DNA of 64,000 nucleotides, from NCBI RefSeq assembly GCF_004134865.1, contig NZ_SDPO01000001.1, positions 1,116,001 through 1,180,000 of the forward strand. The letters run 5' to 3'. The first letter of the stretch is position 1. The number at the start of each line of letters is the position of its first letter. The translations under genes and the position numbers were made by a program. This document shows positions 26,002 through 33,841 of this stretch, piece by piece. Under the pieces are notes generated by a model, which was not told where the DNA came from, searched no databases, and saw nothing but the letters and a program-made list of their open reading frames with translations. This stretch comes from Agromyces fucosus. GTDB lineage: Bacteria > Actinomycetota > Actinomycetes > Actinomycetales > Microbacteriaceae.

Positions 26002-26613
26002 CTACTCGGCGAGCAATGCGGCGAGCGCCGGCAGCTGCGCCGGATCCTCGAGCGCCGAGCCGACGGCGACCGCGCGCACGCCCCGAGCGAGGAACTCGCC
26101 GGCGTTCGACGCATCCATGCCGCCGGTGGCGACGAATCGCGCGTCGGGGAACGGGCCGGCCATGGCCGAGAACCAGCCCGGCCCGAGCAGCGAGGCAGGG
26201 AATGCCTTCACCCAGGTGAGCCCCATCGCCATCGCCGCCTGCACCTCGGTCGCCGTCGCGACGCCCGGCATCGGCGGCATGCCGGCCTGCGCCGAGGCGC
26301 GCGAGACGGCCGGGTCGAATCCCGGGCTCACGGTGAAGGCCGCGCCGGCGGATGCCGCGAGCTCGACGTGGCGCTTCGACACCACGGTGCCCGCTCCGAC
26401 GAGGCGACCGGCGGCCCGCCCGGCCGCCGCGACCACGCGCAGCGCCTCGAGATCGGCCTCCGTCTGGATCGGCAGCTCGACCACGTTGATGCCGAGCCCC
26501 CACGCCCGCTCGGCGAGCTCGAGGCTCCGCTCGACTCCCAGACCCCGGAAGATCGCCATGAGCGGCTGCCCCTCGAAGATCTCGTCGAACTCGGCGTTGC
26601 TCGTGGTGGTCAT
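26002..26613 (-). CDS. 2-keto-3-deoxy-6-phosphogluconate aldolase-like (KDPG/KHG aldolase family)
   Basis: The 203-residue class I aldolase splits KDPG into pyruvate and glyceraldehyde-3-phosphate. Family blocks are VELPIQT (where E. coli Eda has EVTLRT), GAGTV, SPGFDP, the Schiff-base lysine in LTWVKAFPA (about residue 137), and ATGGMDASN near the C-terminus. The start is fixed by an ATGA overlap with the PfkB kinase gene; the longer open frame upstream is that gene's shadow. Kinase plus aldolase form the lower Entner-Doudoroff steps. Confidence 0.9.
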   Translation of the reverse strand: MTTTSNAEFDEIFEGQPLMAIFRGLGVERSLELAERAWGLGINVVELPIQTEADLEALRVVAAAGRAAGRLVGAGTVVSKRHVELAASAGAAFTVSPGFDPAVSRASAQAGMPPMPGVATATEVQAAMAMGLTWVKAFPASLLGPGWFSAMAGPFPDARFVATGGMDASNAGEFLARGVRAVAVGSALEDPAQLPALAALLAE

Positions 26614-27539
26614 CGGGTGCTCCTCAGGTTGGATTCGGCGCGGGGGAAGTCGGCGGTGTCGCCGAGCACGGTCACGGCTCGGGCATGCCCGGCGGCGAGA
26701 CGCTCGCGCGCGTCGCCTCCGGTGAGCCACGACGCGAGGTAGCCCGCCGCGAAGGCGTCGCCGGCGCCCACGGCCTCGACGACCTCCGCGACCATCGCCG
26801 GCACGTGGGTCGGTCTGTCGTCCGCACCGGCGCCGGCGCGGAACTCGGTGGCCCCGATCGCGCCGTCCTTCACGACGAGGAGCGTCGGCTCGGGCAGCAG
26901 CGCCCGCACCGCCTCCGGCGTCGCCGTGCCCCACAGCGCCTCGGCCTCGTCCAGCCCGACGAAGACGAGGTCGGCACGGGAGGCGAGTTCGCGAAGGCGA
27001 CCGGCCGCGACCCCCGCCGGCCAGAGGGCGCTGCGGTGGTTGACGTCGAAGCTGAGCATCGCAGGCGAGGCGGCGACGCGGTCGACGAGTGCGTCGACGA
27101 GCGCATCGCAGCTCGCGGAGAGCGCAGGGGTGATGCCGCTCACGTGCACGACGCGGGCGGTGTCGAGCGGGAGCGAGTCGAGGAAGGGCGGGGCCATTCG
27201 CGAGGCCGCGGACCCCGCCCGGTAGTAGCGCACGCCGCGACCCGGATCCTTGAAGTAGACGCCGGTCGGCGCATCGGGGTCCGCTTCGACCCAGCGGGTG
27301 TCGACGCCGCGCTCGCGCAGGTGACGCTCGATTCGCCGGCCGAGCGCGTCGTCGCCGAGTCGGCCCGCCCACGCCGCTCGCCCGCCGAGTGCCGCGAGAT
27401 GCGCGGCGACGTTCGACTCGGCGCCCGCCGAGTCGACGCGGAATTCGTGAGCCGTCTCGAGCGGTTCGGCGAGCACGGGGGCGACGAGGGCCATCGTCTC
27501 GCCGAGGGCGACGACGTCGGGCAGCGGAATGTCTAGCAC
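26610..27539 (-). CDS. PfkB-family sugar kinase (2-keto-3-deoxygluconate kinase-like)
   Basis: A ribokinase-fold protein of 309 residues. The catalytic motif GAGDAFAAGYLASWL (about residue 250) contains the base Asp, and the N-terminal substrate region is GETMALVAPV, as in KdgK. Overlap with the KDPG aldolase makes 2-keto-3-deoxygluconate the most likely substrate. GTG 27539 is used; AGGGG lies very close to it, so initiation is uncertain. The gene is divergent from the PLP enzyme gene across 75 bp. Confidence 0.87.
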   Translation of the reverse strand: MLDIPLPDVVALGETMALVAPVLAEPLETAHEFRVDSAGAESNVAAHLAALGGRAAWAGRLGDDALGRRIERHLRERGVDTRWVEADPDAPTGVYFKDPGRGVRYYRAGSAASRMAPPFLDSLPLDTARVVHVSGITPALSASCDALVDALVDRVAASPAMLSFDVNHRSALWPAGVAAGRLRELASRADLVFVGLDEAEALWGTATPEAVRALLPEPTLLVVKDGAIGATEFRAGAGADDRPTHVPAMVAEVVEAVGAGDAFAAGYLASWLTGGDARERLAAGHARAVTVLGDTADFPRAESNLRSTR

Positions 27540-27578
27540 GCCCCTATGCTGTCTGGTGTGCAGATTCAGCGCAAACTC

Positions 27579-27595
27579 GTTGCACTATCTGCAAC
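27579..27595. promoter_or_regulatory. Candidate IclR operator between kinase and PLP-enzyme genes
   Basis: GTTGCA-CTATC-TGCAAC is a perfect 6-bp inverted repeat with a 5-base centre. A degenerate second copy (GTGCAGATTCAGCGCAAAC) precedes it. It sits in the 75-bp divergent region 18 bases before the PLP-enzyme ATG. The IclR gene two genes downstream is the obvious candidate binder. Confidence 0.5.
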
Positions 27596-27613
27596 ATTAG
27601 GGAAGGGGCTCGG

Positions 27614-28933
27614 ATGCTGCAGCACACGCGACTCGACGCACTCGACGATGAGCGACTGAACGCGGCCGACAAGGGACTGCCCGCCCGAGCCGCAGGGCTC
27701 ACGGTCAGCGAGTTCCTCGCGACCGGCCCGAGGCTCGCCGAGTTCTGGACCCCGCTCCTCGCACTCGACGCGCGCGCTCTCGAACACAACGCCGCAGTGG
27801 TCCAGGGCTGGTGCGACGAGCGCGGACTCGAGCTCATGCCGCACGGCAAGACCACGATGGCCCCCGCCCTCTGGCAGCTCCAGCTCGACCACGGCGCCAC
27901 CGGGGTCACACTCGCGACCCCGGGGCAGGTGCGCACCGCGCGATCGTTCGGCATCGCGTCGATCATGCTCGCGAACACGCTCGTGGCGCCTGACGCGGTG
28001 GAGTTCATCGCCGGCGAACTGGCTGACCCCGCATTCTCATTCCACTCGTGGGCGGACTCGGTGGCGACCGTCGAGGCGATGGAGCGCGGGCTCGAGGGCG
28101 TGACGCTCCCCCGCCCGATCGACGTGCTCGTCGAACTCGGTGGAGCCGGCGGCCGCACCGGTGCGCGCAGCGTCGACGAGGCCGTGCGCGTCGCCGAGCG
28201 CATCGCCGCCTCGCCCGTCCTCCGGCTCGCCGGCACCGCCGGGTACGAGGGCAGCCTCGGTCACGATCGCTCCCCCGCGGCGCTCGAGGCGGTGCGCGCC
28301 TACCTCGCCGAGATGCTCGAGGTGCACGAGGCGGTGCGCGGTCTCGCCGACGGCGAGCTCATCGTCAGCGCCGGCGGCAGCGCCTATCTCGAACTCGTCG
28401 CCGAGGTGTTCGGACCGCACATCCGTTCCCTGAGCCCGTCGACGGGAGCCGAGGCGCACACGGGCGCCCTTCGACAGGCTCAGGGAGCAGAACCGCGCAC
28501 CCGCTGGATCCTCCGCTCGGGCGCCTCCCTCCTCCACGACGACGGCTTCTACCACGGCATCTCGCCGATCGACGGCGAGCTCACCCCGGCGATGCGCGGC
28601 TACGCCCGCGTCGTGTCGCACCCCGAGCCGGGCCTCGCACTGCTCGACGGCGGCAAGCGCGACTTCCCGTACGACGAGGGGCTTCCCGTGCCGTTCGGTG
28701 TGGCCGAGGCGCCCGGGGCCCGCGAACGACCGCTCGCCGGGGCATCCGTCACCGCGCTCAACGACCAGCACGCCTACCTGCGCGCCGACGCACCCTTCGA
28801 CCTCGCCATCGGCGAGGTCGTGTCGCTCGGCCTGTCGCACCCCTGCACCGCGTTCGACAAGTGGCGCCTCATCCCGGTCGTCGAGGGCGGCGGCTCCGAT
28901 CTCGTCGTCGCGCTCGTGCGCACGTTCTTCTAG
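27614..28933 (+). CDS. PLP-dependent D-amino-acid lyase/deaminase (D-threonine aldolase/DSD1 fold)
   Basis: This protein of 439 residues has an alanine-racemase-like N-terminal barrel. The PLP lysine is in MPHGKTTMAP (Lys79), the HGKT variant rather than the RPHxKTHK of D-threonine aldolases. The C-terminal domain has the metal ligands His and Cys in LSHPCTAFDKW, as in eukaryotic-type D-serine dehydratase. Members eliminate water and ammonia from beta-hydroxy D-amino acids, and D-glucosaminate dehydratase belongs to this general group as I recall it. Start ATG 27614 has GGAAGGGG upstream. A short interspersed-repeat fragment is inserted in frame at 28467-28488. Confidence 0.85.
   Translation: MLQHTRLDALDDERLNAADKGLPARAAGLTVSEFLATGPRLAEFWTPLLALDARALEHNAAVVQGWCDERGLELMPHGKTTMAPALWQLQLDHGATGVTLATPGQVRTARSFGIASIMLANTLVAPDAVEFIAGELADPAFSFHSWADSVATVEAMERGLEGVTLPRPIDVLVELGGAGGRTGARSVDEAVRVAERIAASPVLRLAGTAGYEGSLGHDRSPAALEAVRAYLAEMLEVHEAVRGLADGELIVSAGGSAYLELVAEVFGPHIRSLSPSTGAEAHTGALRQAQGAEPRTRWILRSGASLLHDDGFYHGISPIDGELTPAMRGYARVVSHPEPGLALLDGGKRDFPYDEGLPVPFGVAEAPGARERPLAGASVTALNDQHAYLRADAPFDLAIGEVVSLGLSHPCTAFDKWRLIPVVEGGGSDLVVALVRTFF
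28467..28488 (+). repeat. Short interspersed repeat fragment (CTTCGACAGGCTCAGGG type) inside a coding sequence
   Basis: The 22-bp sequence matches an intergenic repeat core that I recall from many Microbacteriaceae genomes. Here it is in frame within the PLP enzyme, in a low-complexity loop (TGALRQAQGAEPRTR) between conserved core strands. Confidence 0.45.
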
Positions 28934-28941
28934 GGTTCGCG

Positions 28942-30645
28942 ATGACCGTGATCATCCGAGGCGTGGTCGTCGTCGATGCCGGCGGCATCGGCGCCGCGGC
29001 ATCCGACGTGCTCATCGACGGCGAGCGAATCGAGGCCATCCCACCCACCGGCACGCTCGACCCGGGCGACGCGCACGTCATCGACGGGCGCGGCCGGCTC
29101 CTCATGCCCGGCTTCGTCGACGCGCACTCCCACGCCGACGGCGCCCTCTTCGACCCCGAGGTGCAGCTCGCCCTGCTGCGGCAAGGCGTCACGACCGTCA
29201 TCGGCGGGCAGGACGGCGTCGGCTACGCCCCGGGCGACGGTGCGTATGCGACCGAGTACTTCGCGGCGATCAACGGACCGCACCCGAGCTACCGCGGCGG
29301 CGGGGTGGCCGCGCTGCTCGGCGCCTACGACGGCGCCACGGCCGTGAACGCCGCAACCCTCGTGCCTGCTGGCACGGTGCGTTTCGAGGTCATGGGCCGG
29401 TCGACGGATGCCGCTTCGCCCGCCGAGCTCGCTCGCATGCGCGCCCTCGTGGCCGACGGGCTCGGCGAGGGCGCCCTCGGCCTCTCCACGGGCCTCGACT
29501 ACGCGCCAGGTGTCTTCGCCGGCACCGACGAGCTCGCCGCCCTCGCCGTGCCCGTCGCCGCGGCGGGGGCCGTCTACGTCTCGCACATGCGCGGCGGATA
29601 CGAGGCGAACTCCGCCGCGGGCATCGCCGAGGTGGCCGCCATCGCACGCAGCTCGGGTGCGCGCGTGCACGTCTCCCACTTCCACGCCGAGCCGCACCTC
29701 GTGCGGGAGCTCCTCACCGACCTCGACCGCGCCGGCGTCGACGCCACCTTCGACGCCTACCCGTACACGCGCGGCTGTTCGATCCTCGCGATGCCGATCC
29801 TGCCCGCCTCGCTGACGGTGCGACCCGCAGCAGAGGTCGCCGCGGAGCTCGCCGATCCCGGCATCCGCGCGATGCTCCGCGAGGAGTGGTTCCCGACGAT
29901 CACCGGCTACGCGAGCCTCGGGCCCGAGTGGCCGTCGATGCTGACCCTCGCCCACGTCGCGGCGCCCGACTACGACTGGGCGCACGGCCTGACGATCGCC
30001 GAAGGGGCCGCCGAGGCATCCGCTCGCTCCGGCGGTTCGATCGACGCGATCGACTTCGCGCTCGACGTGCTCGTCGCCTCGCGGCTCGAGGTCAACGTCG
30101 TGATGGCCGTGCAGCACGAACGCAGCGACGCCGGGCTCGCCGAGATCCTCTCGCACCCGGCCGCGGTGGGCGGCTCCGACGGCATCTTCATCGGCCGGCA
30201 CCCGCACCCTCGAGCGCGCGGCTCGTTCCCGCGCTCCCTCGCGATGCTCGTGCGCGAGCAGGCGGCGCTCGGCTGGGCGGATGCCTCGGCGCTCGTCTCC
30301 GCCCGGTCGGTGGCCCGCTTCGGACTCGGCGACCGCTACGCCGTTCGCGAGGGCTTCGTCGCCGACCTCGTGCTCGTCGACCCCGATGCCGTGGGCGCGA
30401 CCGCGAGCTACTCCGCGCCGCTCGGCCTCGGCGTCGGCATCGACGACGTGCTCGTGGCGGGCGTGCCCGTGCTCGCTGGCGGCGAGCTCACCGGGGCGAC
30501 GCCCGGCCGGGGCATCCGTCGCGCCGCCGTCGACTCCGCAGCGCCCGGTTCAGGACCACTCGTGTCGCACCGGACCACGGATATCGCGGGTCCCGTGGGA
30601 GACGAGTGGTCCCGAGACATCGCGGAAGAGGAAGAGGAGGTCTGA
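28942..30645 (+). CDS. D-aminoacylase / N-acyl-D-amino-acid deacylase family
   Basis: The 567-residue amidohydrolase-superfamily enzyme has metal-binding DAHSHADG (about residues 60-67), the SHMRGG block, HVSHFHAE, and a distal SDG region with GRHPHPRARGSF. It removes the acyl group from N-acyl-D-amino acids. It starts 8 bases after the PLP enzyme gene, so deacylation and deamination of the same compound are likely. The last 35 residues (from about GSGPLVSHR) come from a palindromic insert and are not family-like. Confidence 0.92.
   Translation: MTVIIRGVVVVDAGGIGAAASDVLIDGERIEAIPPTGTLDPGDAHVIDGRGRLLMPGFVDAHSHADGALFDPEVQLALLRQGVTTVIGGQDGVGYAPGDGAYATEYFAAINGPHPSYRGGGVAALLGAYDGATAVNAATLVPAGTVRFEVMGRSTDAASPAELARMRALVADGLGEGALGLSTGLDYAPGVFAGTDELAALAVPVAAAGAVYVSHMRGGYEANSAAGIAEVAAIARSSGARVHVSHFHAEPHLVRELLTDLDRAGVDATFDAYPYTRGCSILAMPILPASLTVRPAAEVAAELADPGIRAMLREEWFPTITGYASLGPEWPSMLTLAHVAAPDYDWAHGLTIAEGAAEASARSGGSIDAIDFALDVLVASRLEVNVVMAVQHERSDAGLAEILSHPAAVGGSDGIFIGRHPHPRARGSFPRSLAMLVREQAALGWADASALVSARSVARFGLGDRYAVREGFVADLVLVDPDAVGATASYSAPLGLGVGIDDVLVAGVPVLAGGELTGATPGRGIRRAAVDSAAPGSGPLVSHRTTDIAGPVGDEWSRDIAEEEEEV
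30553..30612. repeat. Palindromic element forming the 3' end of the D-aminoacylase gene
   Basis: 11-bp perfect outer arms GGACCACTCGT (30553-30563) and ACGAGTGGTCC (30602-30612) enclose an inner CCACGG/CCGTGG pair. The element is translated as the enzyme's C-terminal tail. Confidence 0.6.
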
Positions 30646-30646
30646 C

Positions 30647-31378
30647 ATGTCGCAGAGCGTGAAACGTGCCGCCCGCATCATCGATGCGATCGCGGCCGAC
30701 CCGCGCACAGTCGCCGAGCTCGCCGCGGCGTTCGAGCTGCATCGTTCGACGATGTTCCGCGAGCTGCAGGCGCTCGAGGAGGTCGGGTGGGTGCGGCGCC
30801 GCAGCACCGGGCGCTACACGCTCGGAACCCGGCTCGCCGCCCTCTCGAAGGAAGCGCTCGACTCGCTCGACCTGCGCGAGGCCGGCGCCGAGCACGTTCG
30901 CCGCCTGCAGCGCCGCACGGGCAACACCGTGCACCTCGCGGCGCTCATGGACCGATCGATCGTCTACGTCGACAAGGCCGAAGACGAGTCGGGCGTGCGC
31001 ATGTACTCGCGCATCGGCCGCGCCGTCATCCCCAACTGCTCGGCCGTCGGCAAGGCGATCCTCGCCGACCTCGACACCGCGGGCCGCGACGCGGTGCTCG
31101 CCGGCATCACCTGGGAGCGGTACACCGACCTGACCATCACCACGCGCGAGCGACTCGACCGGGAGCTCGCCCTCGTGCGCTCCCGCGGCTGGGCGACCGA
31201 CGACCGCGAGTTCGAGGCCTTCGTCAACTGCATCGCCGTGCCGATCCGGAGTTCCCTCGGCATCGTCGGCGCGCTCTCGGTCACTGCGATCCGCATGGTC
31301 GCCGACCTCGACCGGTTGCGGGCGAACCTGCCAGCGATGCGGGAGACCGCCGACGCCATCGCCCGAGAGCTCGGCTGA
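30647..31378 (+). CDS. IclR-family transcriptional regulator
   Basis: A winged helix-turn-helix (VAELAAAFELHRSTMFRELQALEEVGWV, about residues 20-47) is followed by the IclR effector domain (C-terminal 170 residues, with NCSAVGKAILA and FVNCIAVPI). Protein length is 243 aa. It begins one base after the D-aminoacylase stop codon and probably senses an intermediate of the pathway encoded around it. Confidence 0.93.
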   Translation: MSQSVKRAARIIDAIAADPRTVAELAAAFELHRSTMFRELQALEEVGWVRRRSTGRYTLGTRLAALSKEALDSLDLREAGAEHVRRLQRRTGNTVHLAALMDRSIVYVDKAEDESGVRMYSRIGRAVIPNCSAVGKAILADLDTAGRDAVLAGITWERYTDLTITTRERLDRELALVRSRGWATDDREFEAFVNCIAVPIRSSLGIVGALSVTAIRMVADLDRLRANLPAMRETADAIARELG

Positions 31379-31434
31379 GTTCGCTGGCTCGCCAGACCAT
31401 CACGACCTCGACCGATCACCCCACAGGAGGAACC

Positions 31435-31818
31435 ATGTCCAAGATCGCCGTCACCCTCTCGAACGCCCCGAAGCCCGCCGGCCCCTACAGCCACGGCGTC
31501 GTCGCCAACGGCTTCCTCTACACCGCCGGATTCGGCCCCCAGGATCCCGCCACCGGCCAGGTCGTTCCCGGCGGCGTCGCCGAGCAGACCCGCCAGGTGC
31601 TGCGCAACATCGGCGCAGTGCTCGCCGAGTACGAGCTGACGTTCGACGACGTCGTGAAGGTCACCGCCCACCTCGAGGACCTCGCCGACTTCGCCGAGTA
31701 CAACGTCGCGTACGCCGAGTTCTTCACCGAGCCGTACCCCGTGCGCACCACGGTGGGCTCGCGCCTCGCGAACATCCTCGTCGAGATCGACGTCGTCGCC
31801 GCCATCCCCCAGGGCTGA
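31435..31818 (+). CDS. RidA-family enamine/imine deaminase
   Basis: This 127-residue protein has the YjgF/RidA signature near the C-terminus (PVRTTVGSRLANILVEIDVVA), including the arginine (R in PVRTT) that binds the carboxylate. RidA hydrolyses the reactive enamine/imine released by PLP beta-eliminases. Its position behind a PLP deaminase gene fits that role directly. AGGAGG lies 4 bases before the ATG. Confidence 0.93.
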   Translation: MSKIAVTLSNAPKPAGPYSHGVVANGFLYTAGFGPQDPATGQVVPGGVAEQTRQVLRNIGAVLAEYELTFDDVVKVTAHLEDLADFAEYNVAYAEFFTEPYPVRTTVGSRLANILVEIDVVAAIPQG

Positions 31819-31846
31819 GCGAGCCCCGCACGAGCCCCGAACAGAG

Positions 31847-31882
31847 CGGATGCCCCGTGGCCGATCGGCCACGGAGCATCCG
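31847..31882. terminator. Bidirectional GGATGCC-type terminator between RidA and SDR genes
   Basis: Arms of about 17 bp (CGGATGCCCCGTGGCCG / CGGCCACGGAGCATCCG, one mismatch) meet at GATC-like symmetry between two convergent genes. Confidence 0.75.
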
Positions 31883-31900
31883 TCGTTCGGCCGAAGCCTG

Positions 31901-32659
31901 CTACGCGATGCCGCCGCCGTCGACGACGAGCGCGGAGCCCGTGACGTAGCTCGACTCGTCGCTCGCGAGCCACACAACGGCCGCGGCGATCTCGCGCGGC
32001 TCGCCCATGCGCTGCAGCGGCCGGTCGGCGGCTTCGGCGAGGAACGCGTCGGGATCCTGTGAGAGCTGGCGCGCCTCGTCGCGGAGCATCCCCGTGTTGA
32101 CGTCGCCCGGGTTCACCGAGTTCACGCGGATGCCCTGCGGGCCGTGGTCGATCGCGAGCGCGCGGGTCATATTCACGACCGCACCCTTCGAGGCGCAGTA
32201 CGAGAGGGCCTGGCCGCCGCCCTTCAGACCCCAGCCCGAGCCGGTGTTCACGATCGAACCGCCGCCGGCGGCCGCCATGATCGGCACGATGTGCTTGCAC
32301 ATCAGGAAGATCGAGCGCACGTTCACGCCGAAGACGCGATCCCACTCCTCGACGGTGGTCTCGACGGCCGTCGTGCGCCGGATGATGCCTGCGTTGTTGA
32401 AGACCACGTTCACCCCGCCGAATTCGGCGACCGCAGTCGCGACGACGCGCTCGATGTCGGCCTCGGCTGAGACGTCGGCCGCGATCGCGATCGCGGTGCC
32501 GCCCGCCGCGCGGATCTCCTCCGCGACCGCTGCCGCGGCGTCGGCGTTCAGGTCGACGACGGCGACGGCCGCTCCTTCGGCGGCCAGGGCGATCGACGTG
32601 GCGCGGCCGATGCCGCCCGCGCCGCCGGTGACGATGGCCTGCTTGTTCTCAAGGCGCAT
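31901..32659 (-). CDS. Short-chain dehydrogenase/reductase
   Basis: A classical SDR of 252 residues: cofactor motif TGGAGGIGRA (about 9-18), VDLNAD after beta-2 suggesting NAD(H) preference, NNAG, catalytic Ser in NTGSGW, and YCASK (Tyr/Lys). The start MRLENK at 32659 has AAGGAG upstream and overlaps the NAD-kinase-like gene by 11 bases. It is last in the GH42/glycine-decarboxylase operon; a sugar or polyol substrate is plausible. Confidence 0.93.
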   Translation of the reverse strand: MRLENKQAIVTGGAGGIGRATSIALAAEGAAVAVVDLNADAAAAVAEEIRAAGGTAIAIAADVSAEADIERVVATAVAEFGGVNVVFNNAGIIRRTTAVETTVEEWDRVFGVNVRSIFLMCKHIVPIMAAAGGGSIVNTGSGWGLKGGGQALSYCASKGAVVNMTRALAIDHGPQGIRVNSVNPGDVNTGMLRDEARQLSQDPDAFLAEAADRPLQRMGEPREIAAAVVWLASDESSYVTGSALVVDGGGIA

Positions 32660-33839
32660 GGCCTTCTCCTTCGGGGTCGGATGCCTCGGCATCGGGTGCG
32701 GTGACAGGGTAGATGCTGGTGGTGGCCGCGCTCGTGATCACGCGGACGAATCCCGCGAGCCGTGCGTCGACTGCGGCGTCGCCGGTGTCGACGAGCAGGG
32801 GTCGCCCGCCGAGGTCGATGAGCTTCTGCTCCGGTGCGACGGCGACGAGCGGGTCGGGGCCGAGGGCGCGCAGGACGCGCGCCGAGAGCTGCTGGTTGCC
32901 GCGGCCGAGCAGGAAGCCCTGCCCGCCGATCACCGAGACGACGGCCCTCGCCGGGCCTGCGGCGATCTCGTCGAGCAGCTCGGACTCGGACGCTGCGGCG
33001 CGCACGACGGCGCCGTCGAGCACGACGTCGACGCCGAGCGGGGTCTTCGCCACGCCGAGCTCGCGGGCGACTTCGGCCATCGTGCCGCCCGGTCCGAGCA
33101 GGTAGCGGACGCCGGGCCGCAGTGACCGAACGGCGCCGCGGGCCGCCGCGACGACGGCCGCGTGCTCGCTCGCCGGCGTCGCCGACTTGCGGGCCTGGGT
33201 GCGGCCGGCGAGGTACGGCACCGGCATGGTCGCGTAGAGTCTCGGCTCGACCCTGGCGACCCGGAGCTGGGCCTCGTCGACGTCGAGCACCTCCCGCTCC
33301 TGCACGGGCAGGGAGCGACCGGCCTCGGATGCCGCGACCCACGCCGCGGCGAGCGCACCCGCTGCCCGGGGGCTCACGGCGAACACGGGCGAGTACATCT
33401 TCACGCCGGCTGGGATGCCGAGCGCCGCGGCGTCCGTGCCGAGCCCGGCGGCGACGTCGCGCGCGGTGCCGTCGCCGCCGGCGAAGAGCACGAGGCTCGC
33501 TCCGGCGTCGACGAGCGCACGTGCGGCGGCGGTCGTGTCGGCCGCGGTCGTCTCACCCGCCCCGTCCCTCGACGACGCGCGGAAGACGACGCGCGGCTCG
33601 AGACCGGCGGCTCTCACCACGTCCTCGCCCATCGCGCCGGCAGCCGTGATCACGACCGGTCGCGAGGCACCCGCCGCGCTTCGCGCCGCCACCGTCTCGA
33701 GCGCGAGCCGCGCGCGCTCGGCGGCGCGACGGCGGGAGCCGAGCGCCTCCGCCCGCTCCTGCACGGCCGCGCCGTCGGAGCCGGCGAGCCCGGCGGGCCC
33801 GCCGACTCCGGCGATCGGGTTCACGACGAGGGCGATCAC
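32649..33839 (-). CDS. ATP-NAD kinase-like protein (COG3199/AcoX type)
   Basis: This 396-residue protein has the NAD-kinase/diacylglycerol-kinase-like fold. GGDGT appears as LVLFAGGDGTARD (about residue 110), followed by GIPAGVKMYSPVFAV. This AcoX/COG3199 subgroup is distinct from the essential PpnK. It starts with GTG 33839, two bases after the GcvPB stop codon. Its role beside a P-protein may be NADP supply or phosphorylation of another ligand; neither is shown. Confidence 0.85.
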   Translation of the reverse strand: MIALVVNPIAGVGGPAGLAGSDGAAVQERAEALGSRRRAAERARLALETVAARSAAGASRPVVITAAGAMGEDVVRAAGLEPRVVFRASSRDGAGETTAADTTAAARALVDAGASLVLFAGGDGTARDVAAGLGTDAAALGIPAGVKMYSPVFAVSPRAAGALAAAWVAASEAGRSLPVQEREVLDVDEAQLRVARVEPRLYATMPVPYLAGRTQARKSATPASEHAAVVAAARGAVRSLRPGVRYLLGPGGTMAEVARELGVAKTPLGVDVVLDGAVVRAAASESELLDEIAAGPARAVVSVIGGQGFLLGRGNQQLSARVLRALGPDPLVAVAPEQKLIDLGGRPLLVDTGDAAVDARLAGFVRVITSAATTSIYPVTAPDAEASDPEGEGHAP

Positions 33840-33841
33840 GC

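Noticed and set aside
26002..27372. Longer aldolase frame
   Set aside because: The upstream section is the antiphase reading of the PfkB kinase gene; the ATGA overlap fixes the start at 26613.
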